Source of the DNA: Halalkalibacter oceani
GTDB taxonomy: Bacteria > Bacillota > Bacilli > Bacillales > Bacillaceae_D
Length of the DNA stretch: 53,860 nt
Direction: 5' to 3'
NCBI RefSeq assembly: GCF_023715605.1
Contig: NZ_JAMBOL010000020.1
Coordinates: 1 to 53,860 of the forward strand
Shown here: piece after piece, positions 25,250 through 32,908 of the stretch
How positions within the stretch are numbered: position 1 is the stretch's first letter
How the letters are laid out: each line of letters begins with the position of its first letter
The notes under the pieces: generated by a model
Told to the model about the DNA's origin: nothing
Database searches by the model: none
Seen by the model: only the letters and a program-made list of their open reading frames with translations
Program-made: the position numbers and the translations under genes

Positions 25250-25300
25250 CGTTCAGGCAGCCGCTGGCTCCTGATAAAGCAGAAGGGAAGAGTGAGCAGG

Positions 25301-26170
25301 ATGAATAAACAAAAAAAGATGGAGAGCGTTCAACAGCATATTGCGGCGATTTGCTGCCCCTATTGCCGGCGCTCCTTACAAGTGAAGAATGGCAGCTTGA
25401 TTTGCACGGACGGCCACACGTTTGACCTGGCGAGACAAGGCTACGTCAACATGCTGAACCGCCCGGGAAATCAGCAATATGATAAAAGATTGTTCATGGC
25501 AAGACAGGAGATTATTACGGCCAGCGGACTATATGACGTGTTACATCAGAAGATCGCCAAAGTGGTTAAGGAATACTTCGCCGCCGGGCGTTCCTCTCTT
25601 TTCATGTTAGATGCCGGGTGTGGCGAAGGGTCGCATTTGCAACGGATAATCGAGCGGAGCCAACAGCCGGTTATAACCGGGGTTGGTCTTGATCTTTCAA
25701 AGGAAGGCATTAAGCTGGCTGCCCAGTCCTATAAGGAGCCGCTTTGGTTTGTCGGGGATTTAGCAAAATCACCATTCACTGACGGGGTGTTCGATGCGAT
25801 TTTGAATATCCTGTCACCAGCCAATTACAAGGAGTTTCAGCGGCTGCTCGCTCCAGACGGGATCGTGATAAAGGTCGTTCCGCGCCAGAACTATTTAAAA
25901 GAGCTGCGAGAGGCGTTATTTATGGAGACGGAGAAAAAGGTTTACCGAAAACAGAGTCCGGCCCACCGGTTTAAAGAGCACTTTGAGCTCGTTGACGTGA
26001 TGGATGTCAGCCATGTAACAAGCTTGAATCAAGCTCACCTGTCCCAGCTCGCGTTAATGTCTCCGCTGTCCTGGACCGCGGAAAGGGAGAGGATTGTGCG
26101 TTTTTCGGAGCGGGAAACAGCCGGAATTACAATTGATTTAGAAATTTTAGTCGGACGGCTGAAAGGATAG
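25301..26170 (+). CDS. rlmA: RlmA-type 23S rRNA (guanine-N1) methyltransferase
   Basis: A 289-residue SAM-dependent methyltransferase of the RlmA/TlrB family, which methylates G745 (RlmA-I) or G748 (RlmA-II) in helix 35 of 23S rRNA; the G748 type contributes to tylosin resistance. An N-terminal zinc finger has CCPYC then CTDGHTFD (residues 18-45), followed by RQGYVNML. SAM motif I is LDAGCGEGSH (near 106), and NILSPANYKEFQRLLAPDG follows. ATG 25301 has AAGGGAAG about ten bases upstream. Leader peptide and terminator upstream suggest antibiotic-induced expression. Position specificity (745 or 748) is not decided here; Gram-positive members are usually the G748 type. Confidence 0.9.
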   Translation: MNKQKKMESVQQHIAAICCPYCRRSLQVKNGSLICTDGHTFDLARQGYVNMLNRPGNQQYDKRLFMARQEIITASGLYDVLHQKIAKVVKEYFAAGRSSLFMLDAGCGEGSHLQRIIERSQQPVITGVGLDLSKEGIKLAAQSYKEPLWFVGDLAKSPFTDGVFDAILNILSPANYKEFQRLLAPDGIVIKVVPRQNYLKELREALFMETEKKVYRKQSPAHRFKEHFELVDVMDVSHVTSLNQAHLSQLALMSPLSWTAERERIVRFSERETAGITIDLEILVGRLKG

Positions 26171-26234
26171 TCGGCACATTTTTGCTTTTCACCGTGGCGG
26201 GTATTAAGATTAGGGGGATAAGGAGCGTGAAGAG

Positions 26235-26792
26235 ATGAAAACGGAACAGCAGTACTTTGAAGAAGGAAAATCAATTCAGACGTACATGGAAGAGATGAGC
26301 AAGCTGAAGGAAGAAAGCACCGGCGTTTATAAAGCATTTGAATTGCCTGAGGATGGCTTTGTGGAAACGTTGAAGCAGCACCGTCTTCATTTCCTGACAA
26401 TCACCGAAGACTGGTGCGGAGATGCGATGATGATTAATCCGGTCATTCGTAAAGTAGCAGAGGCTGCTGGTGTCGACATGCGTGTCGCGCTACGTGATGC
26501 AGATACTGATTTAATCGACCGTCACTTAACAAATGGCGGGCGGGCGATTCCGATTGTTTTAATTTTAGATGAGCAAGGACAGCTGGTCGGAAAGTGGGGG
26601 CCTCGTTCTCCTGAAGGCCAGAAATTGGTTGATGAGCTTCGGGCCGCTTTACCGCCGAAGGAAGACCCCGGCTTTGAAGAAAAGCAAAAAGCGATGTACG
26701 CCGCGCTGAAATCAACATATGCAGAAGATTCACAGCTTTGGCTTTCTGTCTATGAAAGCTTTAAAAAGACGGTGCTGAGTTTGATTGAATAA
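26235..26792 (+). CDS. Thioredoxin-fold family protein
   Basis: A 185-residue cytoplasmic protein of the Bacillus thioredoxin family (thioredoxin_9 type). The active-site position reads TEDWCGDAMM, so it keeps only one Cys of the usual CxxC. The cis-proline segment is RAIPIVLILDEQG. The C-terminal 45 residues are helical and charged. A single Cys argues against ordinary dithiol reduction; a role in bacillithiol or monothiol chemistry is possible but not shown. RBS TAAGGAG. Same strand as rlmA with a 64-bp gap, so it may share its transcript. A strong hairpin follows. Confidence 0.78.
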   Translation: MKTEQQYFEEGKSIQTYMEEMSKLKEESTGVYKAFELPEDGFVETLKQHRLHFLTITEDWCGDAMMINPVIRKVAEAAGVDMRVALRDADTDLIDRHLTNGGRAIPIVLILDEQGQLVGKWGPRSPEGQKLVDELRAALPPKEDPGFEEKQKAMYAALKSTYAEDSQLWLSVYESFKKTVLSLIE

Positions 26793-26800
26793 AAAGTGAG

Positions 26801-26846
26801 GGGGCTGGGCAAAAGATCATTTTCTACCTTTTGCCCAGCCCCTGTT
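26801..26846 (+). terminator. Terminator after the thioredoxin-like gene
   Basis: 15-bp perfect stem GGGGCTGGGCAAAAG/CTTTTGCCCAGCCCC, followed by TGTTT. The same GCTGGG-AAAGG core recurs in the hairpin at 46732. Confidence 0.75.
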
Positions 26847-26858
26847 TCAGGATCGTTG

Positions 26859-26911
26859 TTGACAAGAAGGAAGTACTCCATTTACAATTATGACTGACAG
26901 TCAGTCATAAT
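26859..26911 (+). promoter_or_regulatory. P450 promoter with TetR-type operator
   Basis: -35 TTGACA (26859-26864), 18-bp spacer, -10 TACAAT (26883-26888). Overlapping the -10 and start site is a perfect 25-bp palindrome (26887-26911), half-site ATTATGACTGAC around a central A. TGACTGAC/GTCAGTCA is a usual TetR-family operator form. The TetR gene two positions downstream is the likely ligand-responsive repressor. Confidence 0.85.
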
Positions 26912-26937
26912 TTGTTTTGAAAAAGGGAGCCAGAAAG

Positions 26938-28299
26938 ATGCCAGAAAAAACGATGCCGACCGGACCAAAGGGGAATCCTGTTTTAGGAAATACGATTGAG
27001 TTTGGGAGAGATCCGCTCCGCTTTATTACAAAATGCAGTCAGCAGTATGGAGAGATTGTCCGGTTGAAATTTGAGAAGGACAGGGAGTCATTTCTGCTTA
27101 ACGATCCCGAGCATATTCAATACGTTTTCATGAACAAAGGCGGCGAGTTTTCAAAAGGGTATCAGCAGGATCCAATTATGGGTCTCGTATTCGGCAATGG
27201 TTTACTGACGAGTGAAGGGTCGTTCTGGCTCAGACAACGCCGTTTGTCCCAGCCTGCCTTTCATCCGGGGAGGATTGCAGATTACGCTGACACGATGGTT
27301 CGTTACAGTGAGAGAACGGTAACGAAATGGAACGATGGGGATAAACGGGATATCAACGATGAAATGATGCAGCTGACGATGGGAATTGCGACGAAGACAC
27401 TGTTTGACCTCGATCTTCATCAAGGCGACTCCCGTGATGCGAGCCGCGCGCTCGACACGGTGATGACCGCCTTTAACACGCAGATGACAAACGTTTTCCG
27501 TCATATTTTGCATCTAATCGGACTTGGTAGGCTTGTCCCGCCTGTGAATCGTCAGCTGAAGGAGGCGGTGGCTGACTTGGATAACATGATCTATGCCATC
27601 ATAGAAGAAAGACGGAATCATCCTGGTGACCGAGGAGATCTTCTTTCCATGCTGATTTCTACTTATGATGAAGACGATGGCAGCTCGATGACCGATCAGC
27701 AGCTGCGCGACGAAGTCATTACCCTGTTTTTAGCAGGGCATGAAACGACTGCTAATACGCTCAGCTGGGCCTTTTACTTGCTTTCCCAGCACCCGGATAT
27801 CGAGGAGAAATTGTATCAGGAAGTGTCTCGGGTAGTAGGTGATCGTCCCGCCACGTTGGCTGACTTATCGAAGCTGTCTTATACCGAGAATGTAATTAAA
27901 GAAACGCTGCGCCTTCAGCCGACAGTATGGTTGATTTCAAGATACGCAGAGCAGGACGTCACACTCGGAGGCTACGATATTCCGGCCGGCTCGGAGGTGA
28001 TGATCAGTCAGTGGGCGATGCACCGGAATCCGCGCTATTTCAATGATCCTTTGACTTTTTCTCCGGAAAGGTGGGATAATAGCGATAACAAGCCTTCTAA
28101 ATATGTTTATTTCCCTTTCGGCGGCGGCCCTCGAATTTGTATCGGGGAACGGTTTGCGATGATGGAGGCGATGCTTCTACTCGCAACGATTGTCAGAGAG
28201 TTCCGCTTTGAACTCGTCGATCAGCTGCCAATTAAAATGGAGCCGTCGATTACACTGCGGCCGAAGCACGGGATCAACATGAGGCTGCATAAACGATAA
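26938..28299 (+). CDS. Cytochrome P450
   Basis: A 453-residue soluble haem monooxygenase. The I-helix has LAGHETTANTLSWAF, the K-helix ETLR, and the haem loop is FGGGPRICIGERFA with the proximal ligand Cys401. No signal peptide, membrane anchor or fused reductase. The pattern PTGPKGNPVLGN at the N-terminus and the overall form resemble bacterial P450s related to the CYP102/CYP4-like fatty-acid group. Redox partners are not encoded nearby, and the substrate is unknown. ATG 26938 with AAAGGGAG is chosen over a TTG seven codons earlier. A TetR gene follows; the promoter carries a perfect operator. Confidence 0.93.
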   Translation: MPEKTMPTGPKGNPVLGNTIEFGRDPLRFITKCSQQYGEIVRLKFEKDRESFLLNDPEHIQYVFMNKGGEFSKGYQQDPIMGLVFGNGLLTSEGSFWLRQRRLSQPAFHPGRIADYADTMVRYSERTVTKWNDGDKRDINDEMMQLTMGIATKTLFDLDLHQGDSRDASRALDTVMTAFNTQMTNVFRHILHLIGLGRLVPPVNRQLKEAVADLDNMIYAIIEERRNHPGDRGDLLSMLISTYDEDDGSSMTDQQLRDEVITLFLAGHETTANTLSWAFYLLSQHPDIEEKLYQEVSRVVGDRPATLADLSKLSYTENVIKETLRLQPTVWLISRYAEQDVTLGGYDIPAGSEVMISQWAMHRNPRYFNDPLTFSPERWDNSDNKPSKYVYFPFGGGPRICIGERFAMMEAMLLLATIVREFRFELVDQLPIKMEPSITLRPKHGINMRLHKR

Positions 28300-28307
28300 G
28301 AATAGAT

Positions 28308-28341
28308 GCTCCAAAAGGGTCTGGAACGATCTTTTTGGAGC
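28308..28341 (+). terminator. Hairpin between P450 and tetR genes
   Basis: GCTCCAAAA pairs with TTTTGGAGC, 16-nt loop, followed by CATTTT. Probably a partial terminator that lowers expression of the repressor gene. Confidence 0.5.
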
Positions 28342-28366
28342 CATTTTAACGAGCGGGTGATTGGTG

Positions 28367-28948
28367 ATGAAACAGCAGAATGCAGAGCGGCGGGCGGAAA
28401 TTCTTTCTGTGGCGCGGGAGGTGCTCGCAGAAAAAGGATTGGAAGCGACAAAGGTATCGGAGATTGTCAAACGGGCAGGGATAGCCCAAGGGACGTTTTA
28501 TTTATATTTTGATTCGAAGAACGCGCTCATTCAGGCACTGACGAAGGAAATGATGGATAAAGTATTTGATGTAGTGAGCGATAGTCTTGCGGAAAGTGCT
28601 ACGTTTGAGCAAGGGCTTCAGAACGGGCTTCGGGTTGCCTTTCACAGCATGAGTGATTATGTGGACATTTTTAATATCCTGATGAATGGCTGTGCCGTGC
28701 TTTCCTCAGAATCGCAGGAATGGAGAGAATTGTTCGTGCCATTTTATGAGCTGTTGGAAACGTATATTAGAAAATGGCAGGAAGAGGGAAGCGTGGATTC
28801 CGAGCTTGATCCAAAGGTAATCTCAAGGCTGATTGTCTCATTGACCGACCAGGCGGTTGACGATTATTATGTTCACCGCTCCTCTGCTTCAGTTGAGGTG
28901 TATATTGCAAACCTGACGAGATTTGTGCAAAAAGCGTTGCAGGCATAG
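28367..28948 (+). CDS. TetR/AcrR family transcriptional regulator
   Basis: A 193-residue repressor. The N-terminal HTH is RRAEILSVAREVLAEKGLEA, then TKVSEIVKRAGIAQGTFYLYF, a classic TetR signature; the C-terminal ligand domain (about 60-190) is helical. ATG 28367 has GGGTGA upstream; a TTG two codons earlier is less likely. It lies just after the P450 gene, whose promoter carries the perfect TGACTGAC palindrome, so it most probably represses the P450 and itself by read-through. Ligand unknown, perhaps a fatty acid or other P450 substrate. Confidence 0.9.
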   Translation: MKQQNAERRAEILSVAREVLAEKGLEATKVSEIVKRAGIAQGTFYLYFDSKNALIQALTKEMMDKVFDVVSDSLAESATFEQGLQNGLRVAFHSMSDYVDIFNILMNGCAVLSSESQEWRELFVPFYELLETYIRKWQEEGSVDSELDPKVISRLIVSLTDQAVDDYYVHRSSASVEVYIANLTRFVQKALQA

Positions 28949-28977
28949 CTTCACGAAGCGAGCGTCTACTGTTTTAG

Positions 28978-29019
28978 AGATATGGAAAAAGGATGAATTC
29001 CCTTTCCCATATCTTTTTT
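28978..29019 (+). terminator. Terminator after tetR
   Basis: AGATATGGAAAAAGG pairs imperfectly with CCTTTCCCATATCT, followed by TTTTTTG and more T. Confidence 0.78.
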
Positions 29020-29064
29020 GTTTTTTCTGAACAGCGGTTACAGACAGACTCCCTTTAAAATCAG

Positions 29065-29093
29065 TTGCATCAGAAAGGCAACAAAAATATACT
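29065..29093 (+). promoter_or_regulatory. Sigma-A promoter of eutW-eutV
   Basis: TTGCAT (29065-29070), 17-bp spacer, TATACT (29088-29093), 56 bp before the eutW start. Confidence 0.5.
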
Positions 29094-29149
29094 ATGGACA
29101 AGAGTCAGAACAAAAGATGCGTAGCTTTCAAAAAGCAGGTGAAATATGA

Positions 29150-30574
29150 ATGACAAGAGAAATGGTGCAGGAGCTTTGCTTGAATTATACGAATTTAAGC
29201 GCGGAAGATATTGAGGTTATTCAAGAAGTGGCCGGGAATTTACAGCTTATTGCTGATCTGAATAAAGCGAATATCTTTATTGATTGTCTGACGAAGGAGG
29301 GCCAGCATGCGATTGTAGTGGCGGAAGCCTCTCCTGCGACAGCCGTGCCGGTGTACGAGAACCCGGTAGTTGGAAAGTTTGCGTATGAAGCGTTCGAGCC
29401 CGCTGTATTTAATACGTTACGGACCGGCAAGCCGATGTTTCAAAATCGTGCGTTAACTCAAGAAGGCAGGACAGTGGAGCAAAGTGTTGTTCCGCTCTCG
29501 GGTCCGCGTGGCCGGGTTATCGGAACGGTCATTATGGAGAAAGCGAGTGAAGAGCTGCACTATCAGCAAAAGGTGAAGGCTTTGTCGGAGGCGAATGAGA
29601 CATTAAGCGAAATGCTGATCGGAATCTCAGAGAAACAGCCGATTTTGCCTGAAGTGATGGAGGATTCGATTTTCTTTATTAATGATCATGGCGAGCTGTT
29701 CTATACGAATCGACCGGCGATTAATTTGATACAGGAAATAGGCGGGGAAGGGAAGTTGGGGAACCGTCTTACCGATTATATTCCGGAAGTTGCGGCGGTT
29801 TTGGAGGATGAGGAGGAGGTGCTCGTAAGCGAAATTCATATTCTTGATCAAATATTTCAAGTGAAGAAAATTCCGCTTACACAGCTCGATCATGACAAAA
29901 GCGCGATTGTCATTTTGAAAAACATCACAGAATTGCGCGAGAAGGAACGGGAGCTGCTCGTTAAAACAGTTACGCTGCGCGAGGTTCACCATCGGGTGAA
30001 AAACAATTTGCAGACGGTGGCCAGCCTGCTTCGTCTGCAAATGAAAAGAGGATTACCGGAAGAAAGCAAGGTTTACTTTGCCGAAAGCTTGAACCGGATT
30101 ACGAGCATCGCCGCTGTGTATGAAATCATTCTTGCCAATTCAAATGTTGATGTCGTCGATCTCTATCAGCTCGTTGAGAAAATCGGAAACGCCCTTGTTG
30201 GGGAAGCAGAGCGTGAAGAAAAGAAAATCGCGCTCTCCTATTCGGGGATACCGGTTCAGATTGAATCAAGCAAGGCCGTTACGATTGCGTTAATTATCAA
30301 TGAATTAATCCAAAATTGTGTGAAGCATGCCTTTGACGGGGTCGATCGAGGACAGATTGACGTTACGTTTGCGCGGGAAGGGGATCGCCTTTTGATCCGG
30401 GTCACGGACGATGGGAAAGGGTTTGCCCCGGAGGCAAAGTCCTCATTAGGGCTCGATATTGTGACGATGCTGATTGAGCATGATTTGGCGGGTGAGTTTT
30501 CGATCAGGCAAATGGAAGCAGGGACTGTCGCTACGGTTGATATCCCGCTGAACAGGGAGTTGGTGTTGCGGTGA
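29150..30574 (+). CDS. eutW: Ethanolamine-sensing histidine kinase (EutW type)
   Basis: A 474-residue soluble kinase. The N-terminal part (about 1-140) is a GAF-like sensor as in H_kinase_N proteins; about 165-265 is PAS-like (DSIFFINDHGELFYTNRPA). A HisKA_2 dimerisation domain has LREVHHRVKNNLQTVASLL (phospho-His at 280 or 281), followed by an ATPase domain with NELIQNCVKHAF and DDGKGF. No membrane segment, so ethanolamine is sensed inside the cell. Overlaps eutV by 4 bp. In Enterococcus and Listeria, EutW phosphorylates EutV. Function inferred from family and the adjacent eutVABC. Confidence 0.9.
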   Translation: MTREMVQELCLNYTNLSAEDIEVIQEVAGNLQLIADLNKANIFIDCLTKEGQHAIVVAEASPATAVPVYENPVVGKFAYEAFEPAVFNTLRTGKPMFQNRALTQEGRTVEQSVVPLSGPRGRVIGTVIMEKASEELHYQQKVKALSEANETLSEMLIGISEKQPILPEVMEDSIFFINDHGELFYTNRPAINLIQEIGGEGKLGNRLTDYIPEVAAVLEDEEEVLVSEIHILDQIFQVKKIPLTQLDHDKSAIVILKNITELREKERELLVKTVTLREVHHRVKNNLQTVASLLRLQMKRGLPEESKVYFAESLNRITSIAAVYEIILANSNVDVVDLYQLVEKIGNALVGEAEREEKKIALSYSGIPVQIESSKAVTIALIINELIQNCVKHAFDGVDRGQIDVTFAREGDRLLIRVTDDGKGFAPEAKSSLGLDIVTMLIEHDLAGEFSIRQMEAGTVATVDIPLNRELVLR

Positions 30575-31140
30575 AAAAACGGATCTTGCTCGTTGAAGAT
30601 GAATCGATTGTCCGGCTTGATGTTTCCATGATGCTTGAGGAAGCGGGCTATGAGGTCATCGCTCAGGCGGGTGATGGAGAGAAAGCGATTGAGCACGCGT
30701 TTCAATTGAAGCCGGACTTAATTATCATGGATATTAAAATGCCGAAATTAAACGGACTGAAGGCAAGCGAAATCATCTCGAAAAGACTGGATCTGCCGAT
30801 TTTGCTGTTGACCGCCTACAGCCAGCGGGAATACATCGATAAAGCGAAGAGGGCGAATATCGTCGGTTATTTAGTTAAGCCGGTTTCCGAAGCGAGCCTT
30901 ATTCCAGCGGTGGAAATTGCCTTGCAGCAGGCGGAAAATGCCCGGCTCTACCGGCGGCAGGTCGAGGAAATGGATCAGAAGCTGAAGGATCGAAAGCTGA
31001 TTGAGAAGGCGAAGGGAATGCTGATGAACAAATATAGCCTGTCCGAAGAGGAAGCGTATCGGAAGCTGAGGCGGATGAGCATGAACAAACAGGTCGGCAT
31101 GGAAGCGATCGCCCGAGAAATCGTAAAGAAGGAGTCGTAA
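30571..31140 (+). CDS. eutV: ANTAR-domain RNA-binding response regulator (EutV type)
   Basis: 189 residues: receiver domain (1-120, phospho-Asp54 in LIIMDIKMP, Lys in YLVKPV), a linker coiled coil, then an ANTAR domain (about 130-186: LKDRKLIEKAKGMLMNKY then SLSEEEAYRKLRRMS). EutV-type proteins do not bind DNA; the phosphorylated dimer binds paired hairpins in nascent mRNA and prevents terminator formation. A terminator lies in the 31363-31418 leader ahead of eutA, the expected target. GTG start overlapping the eutW stop. Confidence 0.93.
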   Translation: MKKRILLVEDESIVRLDVSMMLEEAGYEVIAQAGDGEKAIEHAFQLKPDLIIMDIKMPKLNGLKASEIISKRLDLPILLLTAYSQREYIDKAKRANIVGYLVKPVSEASLIPAVEIALQQAENARLYRRQVEEMDQKLKDRKLIEKAKGMLMNKYSLSEEEAYRKLRRMSMNKQVGMEAIAREIVKKES

Positions 31141-31362
31141 GCCGGGCCTTAAAAAACGCAACCTTTCTACAGCGGGGGTGGGGCTTGTGGCAATGTCACG
31201 AGCCCTTTGTTATGAAAAAGCTTTAACCGATCGTGGCGGTGCGGCTCAGATTTTAAAGGAATATTGTAAGATAATCTGACAGAATTTTTCGAATGAAGCG
31301 GTGTACAACGAAGAGCAGTTCGTCTATAATACGTTCTATACCAAATGAATCTAATCGGCAAC

Positions 31363-31418
31363 GGCGCCTTATATAAACTTTCATCGCAGTGGATGAGGTT
31401 TTTGTAAGGCGCCTTTTT
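31363..31418 (+). terminator. Terminator in the eutA leader, likely EutV target
   Basis: GGCGCCTTAT pairs with GTAAGGCGCC, followed by five T. Inside is a second stem capped by the six-base loop GCAGTG (TTCATC/GATGA). Known EutV sites are twin six-base-loop hairpins overlapping a terminator, with A at loop position 1 and G at 4; here only the G fits. A weak promoter (TGTACA-N17-TATAAT, 31302-31330) may start this leader. Confidence 0.75.
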
Positions 31419-31449
31419 GTTTGCGTCAAAATGAGGAGGTGACTTCGTT

Positions 31450-32892
31450 ATTCACTCATTTGTCCCTGGAAGCGAGGAGATCTACAGCGCCGGAATTGAT
31501 ATTGGAACGAGCACGACGAAGCTTGTTCTAAGCAAATTTTTCATTCGAAACATGGCGGGCGGGATGCATATGCCGCGCATCGAAATTGTTAACAAAGAGA
31601 TGATTCATCGGAGTCCGATTTATCGTACGCCGCTGCAGTCTGCGACGGCAATTGACATGGAAAAGGTAAAAGACCTCGTTATGCTGGAATATGAAAAGGC
31701 TGGGATTTCGCCGGCTGATATTAAAACGGGAGCCGTGATGATTACGGGGGAGACGGCAACAAAGCACAATGCCAGAGAGGTCGTCGATCATTTATCTGAC
31801 TATGCCGGAGATTTTCTAGTGGCGACAGCCGGGCCGGATTTAGAAGGAATCATTGCCGCAAAAGGATCGGGAGCTTACGAATATTCCAAAAAGACGGGAA
31901 AAGTGATCGCAAATATCGACATCGGCGGAGGGACGGCAAATGTGGCTGTGTATCAGGCCGGGAAGCTTTGTGGGACGTGTACGTTGCATATAGGCGGACG
32001 ACTGATTGAATTGGCAGGTGGCCATATTCAGCGCCTGTCGCCGCCGATCAAGCAGCTGCTGCCGCAGCTTGGAGTAACGCTTGTGGAAGGTCGCGGCTAT
32101 ACGCGGTTGGAGCTGAAACAAATAACCGATTATATGGCCGCGGTGATCGCACGAACGCTTCGGCGCAGGCTTAGTGGGGAAGATCACGTGCTGCTCCTCG
32201 GACATTTGCCCAACTGGGAGGAAGAAATAGAAGCGATTATGTTTTCAGGAGGAGTCAGCGAATGTCTGTACCGGTATGAAAGAGCGGCAGAAGAGACGGG
32301 ATACGAAGATATCGGCGAGCTTTTGGCGGTCTCCCTGAAAGAGAACAACAACTTAGCATCGTGGAGGTGGATTCCTCCGAGTGAAACGGTGCGCGCTACG
32401 GTACTGGGCGCAGGAACGCAAACGACGGACATTAGCGGTGCGACGATTCAAGTCGATCCGGCTGATTTGCCGATCAAAAACTTGCCCGTCTTTCGCGTTA
32501 GCCTCAATCATGACCTCAAAGCCGTGAAAGCGGTTATTCATCAGGCGGTGAAGCAGGCAATTGAGCTCTATGATCCGCAGCGTGAAGGGCAAAATTTTGC
32601 TCTGTATGTGAGTGACATTCCTTATTTAAGCTTTAAGGATGTGCAGTTTTTAGCGATGGTGCTGCTGGAGGCAATTCAGGCAAAGCCGTTCAGCGCTCAG
32701 CCTTTGGTCATTGTACTTGAAGCGGATTATGCGAAAGTGCTTGGGCAGACGCTGACGTTTCAGGCCAGGCAGCAAAGCGTCATCTCGATTGACCAGATTT
32801 ATGTTGGTCATGGTGACTATATTGATATCGGTCACCTTCTCAAGACAGGTGTCGTGCCGGTCGTCGTTAAAACGTTGACATTTCAACATTAG
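31450..32892 (+). CDS. eutA: Ethanolamine ammonia-lyase reactivase EutA
   Basis: Reactivates ethanolamine ammonia-lyase by exchanging damaged cobalamin, using ATP. The frame is homologous to EutA from its first residues: SAGIDIGTSTTKLVLSKF (ASKHA phosphate loop), then MPRIEIVNKEMIHRSPIY, and a second loop NIDIGGGTANVAVYQ. The frame contains no ATG, GTG or TTG before 31552, which would cut off the first phosphate loop. The best start is ATT at 31450, ten bases after GAGGAGG, giving 480 residues, close to the family length. GTT 31447 or a 1-base sequencing or real frameshift are alternatives. Followed by eutB after 16 bp. Confidence 0.85.
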   Translation: MHSFVPGSEEIYSAGIDIGTSTTKLVLSKFFIRNMAGGMHMPRIEIVNKEMIHRSPIYRTPLQSATAIDMEKVKDLVMLEYEKAGISPADIKTGAVMITGETATKHNAREVVDHLSDYAGDFLVATAGPDLEGIIAAKGSGAYEYSKKTGKVIANIDIGGGTANVAVYQAGKLCGTCTLHIGGRLIELAGGHIQRLSPPIKQLLPQLGVTLVEGRGYTRLELKQITDYMAAVIARTLRRRLSGEDHVLLLGHLPNWEEEIEAIMFSGGVSECLYRYERAAEETGYEDIGELLAVSLKENNNLASWRWIPPSETVRATVLGAGTQTTDISGATIQVDPADLPIKNLPVFRVSLNHDLKAVKAVIHQAVKQAIELYDPQREGQNFALYVSDIPYLSFKDVQFLAMVLLEAIQAKPFSAQPLVIVLEADYAKVLGQTLTFQARQQSVISIDQIYVGHGDYIDIGHLLKTGVVPVVVKTLTFQH

Positions 32893-32908
32893 AGGGGAGG
32901 ACTTATTT

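Noticed and set aside
31308-31323. ACGAA-GAGCAG-TTCGT hairpin as first EutV (ANTAR) stem
   Set aside because: The loop lacks A1 and G4 of the known consensus and overlaps a possible promoter, so it is not listed as a feature.
31552-32892. eutA starting at the first ATG
   Set aside because: This would drop the GIDIGTSTT phosphate loop that every EutA needs and that is present in the same frame upstream.
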